Shown: piece by piece, positions 34,377 to 44,522 of the stretch
Position numbering within the stretch: the stretch's first letter is position 1
Layout of the letters: each line of letters starts with the position of its first letter
Assembly (NCBI RefSeq): GCF_029626025.1
Contig: NZ_JARUBF010000001.1
Location: 5,240,001-5,304,000, forward strand
DNA: 64,000 nt
DNA from: Solwaraspora sp. WMMD406
Lineage (GTDB): Bacteria; Actinomycetota; Actinomycetes; Mycobacteriales; Micromonosporaceae
Direction: 5' to 3'
Position numbers and translations under genes: made by a program
The notes under the pieces: model-generated
What the model was told of the DNA's origin: nothing
Seen by the model: only the letters and a program-made list of their open reading frames with translations
Databases searched by the model: none

Positions 34377-36442
34377 CGACACTGGACAACCCCGCAGAGG
34401 TGGTCACCAAGGCCCTGGTCCGCGAGGTACGGGTGCCCGGCCTGGACCGGCCGGCCGCCCTGATCACCCTGGACAACGGCCTGGATCACCGCAAACCGAA
34501 CACTCTCGGCCCGGCCGGCCTGGCCGAACTCGACACCGCGATCACCACCGCGCTCGCCGCCGAGCCGGCCTTCGTCGCGATCACCGGCAAGCCGTACGTC
34601 TTCTGCGTCGGCGCCGACCTGACCGGCATGCCGCTGCTCACCACCCGGGAGCAGGCGCTGGAGATCGGTCGGATGGGGCACCGGATCTTCGCCCGGCTAC
34701 GCGACAGCGCGGTACCGACGTTCGCGTTCGTCAACGGCGCGGCGATGGGCGGCGGGCTGGAACTCGCGCTGCACTGCCACTACCGCACCCTGTCCGGTGG
34801 GGTCGCCGCGCTGGCGTTGCCCGAGGTGTCCCTCGGTCTGATCCCCGGCTGGGGCGGCACCCAACTGCTGCCCCACCTGATCGGCATTCCGGCCGCCGCC
34901 CAGGTGATCATCTCCAATCCGCTGACCCAGAACCGGATGCTCAAGGCCAGGCAGGCCGCCGAGATGGGTGTCGCGGACGTCCTGCTCGAGCCGGCGGATT
35001 TCCTGGAGCGGTCCCTGGAATGGGCCGCCGACGTGGTCCGGGGCGAGGTGTCCGTCACCCGGCCCGAGATCGACAAGGAGATGTGGGAGGGCGTGCTCTA
35101 CTTCGCCCGCCACCAGCTCGACCAGCGGCTGCACGGCGCGGTGCCGTCCGCGTACCGGGCCCTCGACCTGCTCGCCCTGGCCAAGGAGGCGTCGTTCGCC
35201 GACGGCACCGCCGCCGAGGACGAGGCCCTGGCCGACCTGATCCTCTCCGAGGAGATGCGCGCCAGCCTGTACGCGTTCGACCTGGTGCAGCGGCGCGCCA
35301 AGCGACCGGTGGGCGCCCCGGACGCGGAGCTGGCCCGCCCCGTCACCAAGGTCGGCATCGTCGGTGCCGGTCTGATGGCATCCCAGCTGGCGTTGCTGTT
35401 CGCCCGCCGGTTGCAGGTGCCGGTGGTGCTGACCGACCTCGACCAGTCCCGGGTGGACGCGGGTGTCGGCTACGTGCACGCCGAGATCGAAAAGCAGGTC
35501 GGCAAGGGTCGGATGGACACCGGCACCGCCGCCAAGCTGCTCACCCTGGTCAGCGGCGCGGTCGACAAGTCCGCCTTCGCCGACGCCGACTTCGTCATCG
35601 AGGCGGTCTTCGAGGACCTCAAGGTCAAGAAGCAGGTGTGGGCGGAGGTGGAGGCAATCGTCGGACCGCAGACGATCCTGGCCACCAACACGTCGTCGTT
35701 GTCGGTCACCGAGATGGCCACCGACCTCGACCATCCGGAGCGGCTGGTCGGGTTCCACTTCTTCAACCCGGTGGCGGTGCTACCGCTGCTGGAGATCGTC
35801 CGCGGCGAACGGACCGACGACGCCACGCTGGCCACGGCGTTCGCCGTCGGCAAGGAGCTGCGCAAGTCCTGCGTGCTGGTGTCGGACGCGCCCGCCTTCG
35901 TGGTCAACCGGCTGCTGACCCGCTTCCTCGGCGAGATCCTCGCCGCGATCGACGCCGGTACGGATCCCCAGACCGCCGACGCCGCGGTGGATTCGCTCGG
36001 CCTGCCGATGCGGCCCCTGGCCCTGCTGCAACTGGTCGGTCCGCCGGTCGCCCACCACGTCGGCGGTACGCTGCACGCCGCGTTCCCGGACCGGTTCACG
36101 GTCAGCGACAACCTGCGCCGGATCGCCGAGTCCGGTCTGCCGCTGCTGGTCGACGACGAGCTCAACCCGGAGATCGGCAAGCTGCTGGAGGTCGGCTCGC
36201 AGCCGCTCACCGCCGAGCAGGTCCGGCAGCGGGCCCTGGACGCGCTGGCCCAGGAGATCCGGCTGATGCTCGACGAGGGCGTCGTGGCCGAAGCCCCTGA
36301 CATCGACCTGTGCATGATCCTCGGTGCCGGATGGCCGTTCCACCTCGGCGGCATCATCCCCTACCTGGACCGCAGCGGTACCGCCGAGCGGGTCACCGGC
36401 CGACGTTTCCTGCCGCCCGGGGTGGCCAGCCTGCCGGCGTGA
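34373..36442 (+). CDS. fadB: Fatty-acid oxidation complex: enoyl-CoA hydratase / 3-hydroxyacyl-CoA dehydrogenase
   Basis: The 689-residue fusion begins with a crotonase domain (FVAITGKPYVFCVGADLTGM and the oxyanion loop VNGAAMGGGLELALHCHYRT, then PEVSLGLIPGWGGTQLLP). A linker leads to an NAD-binding dehydrogenase domain (VGIVGAGLMASQLALLFARR) with TNTSSLSVTEMA, the catalytic FHFFNPVAVLPLLEIVRG, and a C-terminal dimer domain. It therefore carries out hydration and oxidation in one polypeptide. In VGIVGAGLMAS the usual Gly after Met is replaced by Ala. It is co-translated with fadA. Confidence 0.94.
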   Translation: MTTLDNPAEVVTKALVREVRVPGLDRPAALITLDNGLDHRKPNTLGPAGLAELDTAITTALAAEPAFVAITGKPYVFCVGADLTGMPLLTTREQALEIGRMGHRIFARLRDSAVPTFAFVNGAAMGGGLELALHCHYRTLSGGVAALALPEVSLGLIPGWGGTQLLPHLIGIPAAAQVIISNPLTQNRMLKARQAAEMGVADVLLEPADFLERSLEWAADVVRGEVSVTRPEIDKEMWEGVLYFARHQLDQRLHGAVPSAYRALDLLALAKEASFADGTAAEDEALADLILSEEMRASLYAFDLVQRRAKRPVGAPDAELARPVTKVGIVGAGLMASQLALLFARRLQVPVVLTDLDQSRVDAGVGYVHAEIEKQVGKGRMDTGTAAKLLTLVSGAVDKSAFADADFVIEAVFEDLKVKKQVWAEVEAIVGPQTILATNTSSLSVTEMATDLDHPERLVGFHFFNPVAVLPLLEIVRGERTDDATLATAFAVGKELRKSCVLVSDAPAFVVNRLLTRFLGEILAAIDAGTDPQTADAAVDSLGLPMRPLALLQLVGPPVAHHVGGTLHAAFPDRFTVSDNLRRIAESGLPLLVDDELNPEIGKLLEVGSQPLTAEQVRQRALDALAQEIRLMLDEGVVAEAPDIDLCMILGAGWPFHLGGIIPYLDRSGTAERVTGRRFLPPGVASLPA

Positions 36443-36468
36443 TCCCCTCGGCTGTCGGCCTCGGAGGG

Positions 36469-36500
36469 GTGCCCCGCGATCCGTGCGGATCGCGGGGCAC
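36469..36500 (+). terminator. 15-bp hairpin after fadB
   Basis: Bases 36469-36483 are perfectly complementary to 36486-36500. It begins 26 bases after the fadB stop and lies before the convergent kinase gene, so it should terminate the fadAB transcript. Confidence 0.75.
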
Positions 36501-36519
36501 AGTCGTCCCCGCGCGGTCA

Positions 36520-36681
36520 GTCAGCTGGCCCCGATCGCACGGTGCAGTCAGCTGGCCCCGATCGCACGGTGCAGTCAGCTGGCCCCGATCGCACGGTGAA
36601 GTCAGCTGGCCCCGATCGCACGGTGCAGTCAGCTGGCCCCGATCGCACGGTGCAGTCAGCTGGCCCGGATCGCGCGGATCG
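36520..36681. repeat. Six 27-bp tandem units at the 3' end of the sensor kinase gene
   Basis: The units start at 36520, 36547, 36574, 36601, 36628 and 36655. The first five are nearly identical (one base differs in the third); the sixth is diverged and lies in the kinase gene, carrying its stop at 36656-36658. Each unit contains the same GTCAGCTGGCC start and so repeats the stop in the same frame. Confidence 0.95.
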
Positions 36682-37894
36682 CGGGCTCGGCACCGGCGAC
36701 CGGACCGGCCGCCGGCATCGTGACCGTCACCTCCAGGCCGCCACCGGGCTGGGCCACCGCGTACACGGTGCCGCCGTGCGCGTCCGCCACCGCCCGCACG
36801 ATCGACAGGCCGAGCCCGGAGCCACGGGCACCGGTCCGTTCCCGGCCGCCCCGGCGGAACGGCTCGAACAGCCCTGGCACGTCGGCCTGCTCGACCTCGA
36901 ATCCGGTGTTGCCGACCACCAGGTGCACCTGATCGCCGTGCTGCCCGGTCCGGACCCAGAGCTGCCCGTGCAGATGGTTGTAGCGCACGGCGTTCTCGAT
37001 CAGGTTGCCCGCCAGCCGGTCCAGCAGGCTCGGGTCGCCGATCACCCCGGCCGGTTCGAGCGCGGTGCGCACGTCCAGTTTGAGCCGCTGCGTCTCCACG
37101 CGTACCGCCGACAGGGCGCCGCAGACCCCGGCCGCCAGGTCGTGCGGCACCTTGCGGACCAGCCGACGACCGGACTGCGCCTCGCTGCTGGCCAGCACCA
37201 GCAACGCGTCGAACAGCCCGTTGGCCCGTTCGGACGCGTCGCGGACCACCATGGCCATCCGCTTGTACTCGGCCAGGTCGGCGTCGTCGTCGGCCATCGT
37301 CACGTCGATCTCGGTACGCATCACCGCCAGCGGCGTTCGCAACTCGTGCGAGGCGTTGGCGACGAACCGCTTCTGCGCCTCGAACGCCACGCTGAGCCGG
37401 TCCAGCATGTCGTCGAAGGTGTCCGCCAACTCGGCCACCTCGTCGCCGGCACCGGCGTACCCGATCCGCTGGTCCAGGGTCTGTTCGCCGAGCCGGCGGG
37501 CGGTCGAGGTGACCTGCTGCAGCGGTCGCAGCGCCCGGCCGACCACCGCGTACGCCCCCACCACGCCGACCACGCTGATCGCCAGCAACGCGACAAGCGA
37601 CTTGGCCAGCAACTCCCGGGACGCCCCGTCGATGATGCTCTCCTGCCAGGCCCCGGCGTCGAGTTCGCGGCCGTCGGCCAGCACCACGACCGTACCGGCG
37701 GCGAGTTCGTCGGCCGGACGTAAGGCGTCGGTGACCAGCAGCCAGGACAGCAGGACGAAGACCGCGCCGGTGCCGATCAGCAGCACCCCGTTGAACAGGG
37801 TCAGCCGCAACCGCAAGGTGGGACGTGGCGTTCGAAGCACCGGCCACCGGGACGGGCGACCGGCGGATCGGTCGACGGTCGGGGCCGCGCTCAC
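36656..37894 (-). CDS. Sensor histidine kinase
   Basis: The 412-residue kinase has two membrane spans (about residues 33-55 and 99-120) around a small sensor loop of some 40 residues, a HAMP linker (RALRPLQQVTSTARRLGEQT), the H-box NASHELRTPLAV with His183, an N-box NLIENAVRYN, and G-boxes RGSGLGLSIVRAVADAHGG. The GTG start overlaps the response-regulator stop by four bases, so the two are translated together. The tiny extracytoplasmic loop suggests it senses the membrane or ions. The stimulus is unknown. Confidence 0.93.
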   Translation of the reverse strand: MSAAPTVDRSAGRPSRWPVLRTPRPTLRLRLTLFNGVLLIGTGAVFVLLSWLLVTDALRPADELAAGTVVVLADGRELDAGAWQESIIDGASRELLAKSLVALLAISVVGVVGAYAVVGRALRPLQQVTSTARRLGEQTLDQRIGYAGAGDEVAELADTFDDMLDRLSVAFEAQKRFVANASHELRTPLAVMRTEIDVTMADDDADLAEYKRMAMVVRDASERANGLFDALLVLASSEAQSGRRLVRKVPHDLAAGVCGALSAVRVETQRLKLDVRTALEPAGVIGDPSLLDRLAGNLIENAVRYNHLHGQLWVRTGQHGDQVHLVVGNTGFEVEQADVPGLFEPFRRGGRERTGARGSGLGLSIVRAVADAHGGTVYAVAQPGGGLEVTVTMPAAGPVAGAEPAIRAIRAS

Positions 37895-38577
37895 GATCCG
37901 ATCCCGTCGGGTTCCGGCGGGCTGGCCACCCGGTATCCGGCCCCGACCACCGTCTCGATCAGCTGCGGCTCCCCCAGCTTCTTGCGCAACGTCATCACGG
38001 TCACCCGTACGGTCGTGGTGAACGGATCGGTGTTGGCGTCCCAGACCCGTTCGAGCAGTTCCTCGCTGGACACCACCGCCCCCCGGGCCTTGACCAGCTC
38101 CTCCAGTACGCCGAACTCCTTGCGGGTCAGATCGACCGGGGCTCCGGACCGGGTGGCGACCCGACGGGCGGGGTCGACGGTCAGGTCGGCCACGGCCAGC
38201 ACCGGCGGCGCGGGCGGCGTGGCTCGTCGCCCGAGTGCCTGCACCCGGGCGACGAGTTCGGTGAACGCGAACGGCTTGGGCAGGTAGTCGTCCGCGCCGA
38301 GTTGCAGTCCTTCGACCCGGTCAGCGACCGTACCGCTGGCGGTGAGCATCAGCACCCGAGTGAGCGCGCCCGAGCTCACCAGGTCCGCGCAGATCTGGTC
38401 GCCGTGCACACCGGGCAGGTCCCGGTCGAGAACGACCACGTCGTAGCGGGTCACGAAGGCCATCTCGTGGCCGGCGGAGCCGTCGTAGGCGACGTCGACG
38501 GCCATGCCCTGTCGTCGCAGGCCACGGACGATCGCGTCGGCGAGGTTGCGTTCGTCCTCGACCACCAGCACCCGCAC
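37891..38577 (-). CDS. OmpR-family response regulator
   Basis: The 228-residue protein has a receiver domain (RVLVVEDERNLADAIVRGL, phosphoacceptor Asp51 in VVVLDRDLPG, and the Lys in YLPKPF) and a winged-helix DNA-binding domain (LTRKEFGVLEELVKARG and LRKKLGEPQLIETVVGAGYRV). It pairs with the adjacent kinase. No ribosome site stands out before the GTG at 38577. The target genes are not evident; the 195-base gap upstream contains an 8-bp unit repeated three times (38726-38749). Confidence 0.94.
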   Translation of the reverse strand: MRVLVVEDERNLADAIVRGLRRQGMAVDVAYDGSAGHEMAFVTRYDVVVLDRDLPGVHGDQICADLVSSGALTRVLMLTASGTVADRVEGLQLGADDYLPKPFAFTELVARVQALGRRATPPAPPVLAVADLTVDPARRVATRSGAPVDLTRKEFGVLEELVKARGAVVSSEELLERVWDANTDPFTTTVRVTVMTLRKKLGEPQLIETVVGAGYRVASPPEPDGIGS

Positions 38578-38725
38578 GGCGACCTCCCAGTCATCGACCC
38601 GCTACCACCCTGCGTAGCCCGCTGTTAAACCAGCGTGAAGCGGCCAGGCGAGAATGCCAACCCGGCCGACGACTGCCGGACACCGCCGGAGCCGGCGGCC
38701 GGCGGCCGGCGGACACCGCCCGGCG

Positions 38726-38749
38726 ATCGGAGTATCGGAGTATCGGAGT
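38726..38749. repeat. Three 8-bp tandem units (ATCGGAGT)
   Basis: ATCGGAGT repeats exactly three times between the response-regulator start and the end of dxs. It lies 24 bases beyond the dxs stop and could be chance slippage or a regulator array. Confidence 0.8.
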
Positions 38750-38772
38750 AGAGCGCGGATCGCCGACGGGCG

Positions 38773-40788
38773 TCAGCTCCGGCCGTTGGCCCGGCGACTG
38801 GTCCGGCCGGCCGCCGTACCTCGGGACGCGTCGTCGGCCGCGCCGACGACGCCGTCGTCACCGCTGTGCACTTCGGTGGTCGTGGCGTCGTCGTCCAGAC
38901 CTGAGATCCAGCCGGTCACGTCCCGCGCCACGTCCTGGGCGGTCAGTCGCAGATCGGCGAGGATCTGAGCGCGGGTGCCATGCGGATGCCAGTCCGCCGG
39001 TACGCCCAGGTCACGCAGGGGCACCTGGACCTGCGCGTCGCGCAACGCCTTGGCCACGGCGTCCCCGACGCCGCCGGTACGGACCCCGTCCTCGACGGTG
39101 ACCACCAGCCGGTGCCCGGCGGCGAGGGTGACGAGTTCGTCGGCGACCGGCCGGACCCAGCGAGGATCCACCACCGTGACGCCGTAGCCCTGCTCGGCGA
39201 CGCGGGCGGCGACGTCCACGCCCATCGTGGCGAACGCGCCGACCGCGACAAGCAACACGTCCCGACGGTCCGACTCGACGAGCACGTCCACCTGACCGAT
39301 TCGCCGTACCGCCGGTAGATCGGCGGCGACCGAACCGGTCGGGAAGCGCAGCACGGTCGGGCCGTCGTCGACGGCGACCGCCTCCCGCAACTCCTCCCGC
39401 AGGGTGGCGGCGTCCCGGGGAGCGGCGATGCGCAGGCCGGGCACCACCCCGAACACCGACATGTCCCAGATGCCGTAGTGGCTGGGCCCGTCCGGACCGG
39501 TCACCCCGGCCCGGTCCAGGACGAAGGTGACCGGAAGCTTGTGCATCGCCACGTCGAGCAGCACCTGGTCGAAGGCCCGGTTGAGGAAGGTGGCGTAGAC
39601 GGCCACCACCGGGTGCAGCCCACCCATCGCCAGCCCGGCGGCCGAGGTGGTGGCGTGCTGCTCGGCGATGCCCACGTCGTACACCCGCTGCGGGTACTTG
39701 CGGGCCAGCGCGGCGATCCCGGTCGGTTCGGCCATCGCCGCGGTGATCCCGACCACGTCGGGCCGTTCGTCGGCGATCGCCACAAGTTCCTCGGCGAAGA
39801 CATGCGTCCACTTCACCGCCGGGGCGGCCAGCAGCTTGCCGGTCTGCACGTCGAACGCGCTGCTCGGCCCGTGCAGGCAGTCGGCGTCGTCCTCCTCGGC
39901 CGGCCGGTAGCCGTAGCCCTTGCGGGTCACCGCGTGCACGATCACCGGTCCGCCGAAGCCCTTGGCCCGGTGCAGGGCCGACTCGACGGCGGCGAGGTCG
40001 TGGCCGTCGATCGGGCCGACGTACTTGATGCCGAGGTCCTCGAACATGGTCTGCGGGGCGACCGCGTCCTTGATGCCCTTCTTGACCGCGTGCAGCACCT
40101 CGTACATCGGTCGACCGACCAGCGGGGTCGCGCCGAGCGACTCCTTGACCAGGTCGAGCACCTTCTCGTAGCCGGGGTTGAGGCGCAGCGCGGCGAGGTG
40201 GTCGGCGAGCCCGCCGATGGTCGGCGCGTACGACCGGCCGTTGTCGTTGACCACGATGACGAGCCGGTTGCGGGCCCCGGCGATGTTGTTCAGCGCCTCC
40301 CAGCACATGCCACCGGTCAGTGCCCCGTCGCCGACCACGGCGACGACGTTGCGGGCCTCACCGCGCAACGCGTACGCCTTGGCCAGCCCGTCCGCGTAGG
40401 ACAGGGCGGTGGAGGCGTGCGAGTTCTCGATCAGATCGTGCTCGCTCTCGGACTGGCTGGGATAGCCGGAGAGGCCGTCGCGCTGGCGGAGCTGGTCGAA
40501 CCCGGCCTGCCGGCCGGTGAGGATCTTGTGTACGTACGCCTGGTGACCGGTGTCGAACAGGAACCGGTCCCGGGGCGAGTCGAAGACCCGGTGCATGGCG
40601 AGGGTCAGCTCCACCACGCCGAGGTTGGGACCCAGGTGCCCACCGGTACGGGAGACCTTCGCGACCAGGAAGTCCCGGATTTCCGCCGCGAGCAGCGACA
40701 GCTCGTCGGCGGACATCCGCTTGACGTCCTGCGGGGTGCGTACGGTGGCCAGCAACCGGCCGTCGGATCCTGCCTCTGCCTGGCTCAT
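38773..40788 (-). CDS. dxs: 1-deoxy-D-xylulose-5-phosphate synthase
   Basis: The 671-residue enzyme condenses pyruvate with glyceraldehyde 3-phosphate, the first step of the MEP isoprenoid pathway. Motifs are [19 protein letters not shown] at the N-terminus, [18 protein letters not shown] (thiamine-pyrophosphate loop), [19 protein letters not shown], and [18 protein letters not shown]. The start ATG at 40788 has GGGAG nearby. An acidic, Asp/Thr-rich tail of about 35 residues follows the conserved core. It precedes the regulator pair on the same strand and is probably independent. Confidence 0.96.
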   Translation of the reverse strand: MSQAEAGSDGRLLATVRTPQDVKRMSADELSLLAAEIRDFLVAKVSRTGGHLGPNLGVVELTLAMHRVFDSPRDRFLFDTGHQAYVHKILTGRQAGFDQLRQRDGLSGYPSQSESEHDLIENSHASTALSYADGLAKAYALRGEARNVVAVVGDGALTGGMCWEALNNIAGARNRLVIVVNDNGRSYAPTIGGLADHLAALRLNPGYEKVLDLVKESLGATPLVGRPMYEVLHAVKKGIKDAVAPQTMFEDLGIKYVGPIDGHDLAAVESALHRAKGFGGPVIVHAVTRKGYGYRPAEEDDADCLHGPSSAFDVQTGKLLAAPAVKWTHVFAEELVAIADERPDVVGITAAMAEPTGIAALARKYPQRVYDVGIAEQHATTSAAGLAMGGLHPVVAVYATFLNRAFDQVLLDVAMHKLPVTFVLDRAGVTGPDGPSHYGIWDMSVFGVVPGLRIAAPRDAATLREELREAVAVDDGPTVLRFPTGSVAADLPAVRRIGQVDVLVESDRRDVLLVAVGAFATMGVDVAARVAEQGYGVTVVDPRWVRPVADELVTLAAGHRLVVTVEDGVRTGGVGDAVAKALRDAQVQVPLRDLGVPADWHPHGTRAQILADLRLTAQDVARDVTGWISGLDDDATTTEVHSGDDGVVGAADDASRGTAAGRTSRRANGRS

Positions 40789-40924
40789 ATCGCTCCCTAA
40801 CTGCCCCTCGCGCGTACGCGACCCACGGGGCGTCCAGCTGGCGGTGCGCGCATCGATCCGCGCGCGGGGTCCGCCTACGACCGCCGAGTCTATCGGGATT
40901 CGCACAGCCCGCAGCGGGCCCGCG

Positions 40925-42166
40925 TCACGGATCAGTCGGCTCGCCGGGCGTGAACGACGCGACGCACTCGATGTGCTGGGTCATCGGGAAACAGTCGAAG
41001 CCGACCAGGCTACGCAACGTCCAGCCACACTCACGGAAGGTACGTACGTCCCGGGCGAGGGCCGCCGGGTCGCAGGCCACGTACGCCACGGCACGCCGGG
41101 CCGCACCGGCGATGTCCCGGACGACCCGCGCACCCGCACCCGCCCGGGGTGGGTCGAGAACCACCAGGTCGACCGGACCGGTGATGCGTCGCCGGGCCAG
41201 CGCGGTCTCGACCCGGGCGGCGACCACCTCGATCTGGGGCAGGTCGGCCAGGTTGGCCCGGGCGGCGGCGATCCCGGTCGCCGCGTTCTCCACCAGCGTG
41301 ACCCGCGACGACGGCCCGGTACGGCCGGCCACGGCCGCCGCGAACAGACCGGCACCGCCGTAGAGGTCCCAGGCCGACTCGCCGGGCCGGGGATCCAGCA
41401 GCTCCAGCACCGCGCCGGCGAGCGTGTCGGCGGCCGCCGGGTGTACCTGCCAGAAGGCGCCCGCCGGCAGCCGCCACCGGCGGCCGACGGCGACCTCGGT
41501 GACCGTCCCGGACCCCGCACCCACCTCGCCACCATCGGGAATCGGCGTGACCACGACCTCGCCGTTGCCGGAGACGACGGTCTCCACCGCGTCGGTGCCC
41601 GGCCAGCGGGTGGATAGCACCGGCTGTCGCTGAATCGCCGGGTGGGCGATCAGGCAGCGGTCGACCGGCACCACCTCGTGGGAGCGGTGTTTGAGCAGCC
41701 CGGCCCGGTCGGCTGCGTCGACCGCGTAGCGGACCCGGGTCCGCCAGCCGAGCGGACCGCCGGGCAACGGCCGTACCCGTACCGCCAGGGCGTCCACCTC
41801 GGCCGCGGTGAGCCCGCCGAGTCGCCGCAACTGTTCGCGGATCACGTCGGCTTTCCAGTCCAGCTGCGCCTCGGGCGCGACGTGCTGCAGGTCGCAGCCG
41901 CCGCACGCGCCGGGGCCGGCGTAAGGGCATGGTGGGGTGACCCGTCGCGGTGCCGGCTCCAGCACCGCCACCGCGTCGCCGCGCAGGTAACCACGGTGCG
42001 TCTCGGTGATCTCGACGGTGACCAATTCACCGGGGAGCGCGTGCCGGACGAAGACCACCTGCCCGTCGACCCGGGCGACGCAGTGGCCGCCGTGCGCGAC
42101 CGCGCCCACCCGTACCGTCACCTGGTCGCCGTCGCCGAGCTCGAGGAGGCCGGCGGAGTCAGACAT
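40925..42166 (-). CDS. TrmA/RlmD-like class I RNA methyltransferase with Fe-S motif
   Basis: The 413-residue protein has an N-terminal TRAM domain ([20 protein letters not shown]), an iron-sulfur cysteine cluster ([16 protein letters not shown] plus Cys in VDRCLIAHP), a SAM-binding loop [23 protein letters not shown] and the nucleophile region [13 protein letters not shown]. These features place it among tRNA or 23S rRNA uridine-5 methyltransferases of the TrmA/RlmC/RlmD family; which RNA position it modifies cannot be told. Its ATG lies inside the last codons of the potassium transporter (8-base overlap), so it is coupled to that gene. Confidence 0.9.
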   Translation of the reverse strand: MSDSAGLLELGDGDQVTVRVGAVAHGGHCVARVDGQVVFVRHALPGELVTVEITETHRGYLRGDAVAVLEPAPRRVTPPCPYAGPGACGGCDLQHVAPEAQLDWKADVIREQLRRLGGLTAAEVDALAVRVRPLPGGPLGWRTRVRYAVDAADRAGLLKHRSHEVVPVDRCLIAHPAIQRQPVLSTRWPGTDAVETVVSGNGEVVVTPIPDGGEVGAGSGTVTEVAVGRRWRLPAGAFWQVHPAAADTLAGAVLELLDPRPGESAWDLYGGAGLFAAAVAGRTGPSSRVTLVENAATGIAAARANLADLPQIEVVAARVETALARRRITGPVDLVVLDPPRAGAGARVVRDIAGAARRAVAYVACDPAALARDVRTFRECGWTLRSLVGFDCFPMTQHIECVASFTPGEPTDP

Positions 42167-44345
42167 CGTCGGACATCGTACGGTCGGCGTCGGCGCGACC
42201 GGCCGCGGGCCCGGCGGGATCGACCGCGGGCCCGGCGCGACCGACCGCGGGCCCGGCGCGACCGACCGCGGGCCCGGCGGGATCGACCGCGGGCCCGGCG
42301 GGATCGAGGTCGGCCGGCGGGGCGACGGTGGCGCCGCCGGCACCGGACCGATCGACCGGCACCGGACGCGGCCCGCGCGCCGGACCCCGGCTGAGGGTCT
42401 CGTCGAACCGGTCCAAGTCCTTGTTGGCGCTCGACGCCAACTGCCAGGGTACGCTGGTCACCATCACTCCCGGCTCGAACAGCAGCCGGCCCTTGAGCCG
42501 CAACGCGCTCTGGTTGTGCAACAGGTTCTCCCACCAGTGACCGACGACGTACTCGGGAATGAAGACGGTGACCACGTCGCGGGGCGCGTCGCGGCGCACC
42601 GACTTGACGTAGTCGATGATCGGCCGGGTGATCTCCCGGTACGGCGAGTCGACGACGGTCAGCGACACGGCCAACCCGCGCCGGTCCCACTCGGCCTGCA
42701 CCGCTCGGGTGTCGGCGTCGTCCACCCGTACGGTGAGCGCGACCAGGGTGTCCGGCCGGGTCGCCTGGGCGTACGCCACCGCCCGCAGCGTCGGCAGGTG
42801 CACCTTGCTGACCAGCACGATCGCGTGGTTGCGGGCGGGCAGCACCGGCCGGCCCTCGGCCGGGGTCAGCTCACGGGCGACCGTGTCGTAGTGCCGCCGG
42901 ATGGCCAGCATCACCGCGTAGACGGCGGACATCGCCGCGATCGCGATCCACGCGCCGAGCGCGAACTTGGTGACCAGCACGACGATCAGCACCGCGCCGG
43001 TCAGCGTCATGCCGAAACCGTTGATCGCCCGGGACCGGTGCATCCGTCGCCGGACGACCGGGTCCCGTTCGGTGCCCAGCAGCCGGTTCCAGTGCCGCAG
43101 CATGCCCGCCTGGGACAGGGTGAACGAGACGAAGACGCCGACGATGTAGAGCTGGATCAGTCTGGTCAGCTCGGCCTGCAGGGCGACGATCAGCACGATC
43201 GCGAACAGGGCCAGGAACAGGATGCCGTTGGAGAACGCCAGCCGGTCTCCCCGGGTGTGCAGCTGTCGCGGCAGGTAGCGGTCCTGGGCGAGGATCGAAC
43301 CGAGCACCGGGAACCCGCTGAACGCGGTGTTGGCGGCCAGGAACAGGATCAGCGCGGTGACCCCGGCCACCACGAACAGCAGCGGCCCGGACCCGAACAC
43401 GGTCTCGCCGAGCTGGGCGACCACGGTCTTCTGTTCGTATCCGGCCGGCCCGGACTGGATCTGCACGGCCGGGTTCTCGACGAACTGCAGGCCGGTCAGC
43501 CGGGCCAGCCAGATGATGCCGGCGATCATCGTCACCGACAACGCGCCGAGCAGCAGCAGGGTGGTGGCGGCGTTGCGGCTCTTCGGCGGCTTGAACGCCG
43601 GTACGCCGTTGGAGATGGCCTCCACGCCGGTCAGCGCGGCGCAGCCCGAGGAGAAGGCCCGCAGCATCAGGAAGGCCATCGCGAAACCGGTCAGGTCGGT
43701 CCACTCGGCGCTGATGACGAGGTCCGCGCTGGGCGCGCGCAGGTCGTGACCGAGGACGAAGACCCGGATCAGGCCGGTGAGGATCACCGCACTGATGACG
43801 ATGATGAACCCGTACGTGGGGATGGCGAACATCCGCCCCGATTCGCGCACGCCGCGCAGGTTGAGCGCGGTGAGGACGACGATCGCCGTGACCGCGACAC
43901 CCACCTTGTGCTCGGCGACGAACGGCACCACCGAGCCCAGGTTCGCCACCCCGGAGGCGACCGAGACGGCCACCGTGAGTACGTAGTCGATGAGCAGCGC
44001 GCTGGCGACCCCGACGCCGAACTTGGGACCCAGGTTGACCGACGCCACCTCGTAGTCGCCGCCGCCGGAGGGGTAGGCGTGCACGTTCTGCCGGTAGCTG
44101 GCCACCACCGTGACCATCACCACCGCGACGGCGAGCGTGACCCACGGCGAGTAGACGAAGGCCGCCGCACCGGCGATGGACAGGGTCAGCAGGATCTCGT
44201 CCGGCGCGTACGCCACCGACGACAGCGCGTCCGAGGAGAAGACCGGCAGCGCGACCCGCTTGGGCAGCAGCGTGTGCTGCAGGCGGTCGGAGCGGAAGGG
44301 TCTCCCCAGCAGCAGCCGTTTGATCAGTGAGGTGGGACTGGCCAC
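42159..44345 (-). CDS. kimA: KimA-like potassium transporter (APC superfamily) with C-terminal USP-like domain
   Basis: The 728-residue protein has about 12 membrane spans and follows the B. subtilis KimA (YdaO) sequence closely: FSSDALSSVAYAPDEILL, SYRQNVHAYPSGGGDYEVAS, LLIDYVLTVAVSVASGVA and AFSSGCAALTGVEAISNGVP. Asp39, Tyr46 and Asp120 correspond to KimA Asp36, Tyr43 and Asp117, residues reported to line the potassium site. After residue ~510 a cytosolic alpha/beta domain (AIVLVSKVHLPTLRAVAYAQ) resembles universal stress proteins. It should be a proton-coupled potassium importer. The C-terminus ends in 21-bp repeats encoding PAGPAV-type units. It is divergent from two TrkA/RCK genes. The GTG start has no strong ribosome site. 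Confidence 0.85.
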   Translation of the reverse strand: MASPTSLIKRLLLGRPFRSDRLQHTLLPKRVALPVFSSDALSSVAYAPDEILLTLSIAGAAAFVYSPWVTLAVAVVMVTVVASYRQNVHAYPSGGGDYEVASVNLGPKFGVGVASALLIDYVLTVAVSVASGVANLGSVVPFVAEHKVGVAVTAIVVLTALNLRGVRESGRMFAIPTYGFIIVISAVILTGLIRVFVLGHDLRAPSADLVISAEWTDLTGFAMAFLMLRAFSSGCAALTGVEAISNGVPAFKPPKSRNAATTLLLLGALSVTMIAGIIWLARLTGLQFVENPAVQIQSGPAGYEQKTVVAQLGETVFGSGPLLFVVAGVTALILFLAANTAFSGFPVLGSILAQDRYLPRQLHTRGDRLAFSNGILFLALFAIVLIVALQAELTRLIQLYIVGVFVSFTLSQAGMLRHWNRLLGTERDPVVRRRMHRSRAINGFGMTLTGAVLIVVLVTKFALGAWIAIAAMSAVYAVMLAIRRHYDTVARELTPAEGRPVLPARNHAIVLVSKVHLPTLRAVAYAQATRPDTLVALTVRVDDADTRAVQAEWDRRGLAVSLTVVDSPYREITRPIIDYVKSVRRDAPRDVVTVFIPEYVVGHWWENLLHNQSALRLKGRLLFEPGVMVTSVPWQLASSANKDLDRFDETLSRGPARGPRPVPVDRSGAGGATVAPPADLDPAGPAVDPAGPAVGRAGPAVGRAGPAVDPAGPAAGRADADRTMSDDV
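42193..42297. repeat. Five 21-bp tandem units in the kimA 3' coding end
   Basis: Units beginning at 42193, 42214, 42235, 42256 and 42277 share GACCGCGGGCCCG-like cores and encode repeated Pro-Ala-Gly-Pro-Ala-Val residues in the disordered tail. Two sequence versions alternate (with GCGGGATC or GCGCGACC). Confidence 0.9.
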
Positions 44346-44522
44346 AAGCGCTAAGGGTACGGGCGGGGTGCCCGCCGGGAATCCGGGTGCCGGATCCGAC
44401 CATCGGGGCACCGCCGGGGTACGGTCGGCGGCGGCAACCGGCCGGCCACGTGGCAGGCTGGCAGGTGAGCGCGGATCCACCCGGGAACGCGCTGCGTGAA
44501 GTCGCCCTGCGGGAGGGCTCAG

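Noticed and set aside
36520-36681. Possible CRISPR array
   Set aside because: The 27-bp units are directly adjacent with no unique spacers, so this is a simple tandem repeat.
42006-44330. Plus-strand open frame of 774 codons opposite kimA
   Set aside because: Antisense to a transporter with a clear family match; translation is Asp/Gly/Arg-rich without structure.
44346-44522. c-di-AMP (ydaO-type) riboswitch in front of the KimA-like gene, as in Bacillus
   Set aside because: I could not find the conserved elements in the 177-base gap on either strand; a covariance-model search would settle it.
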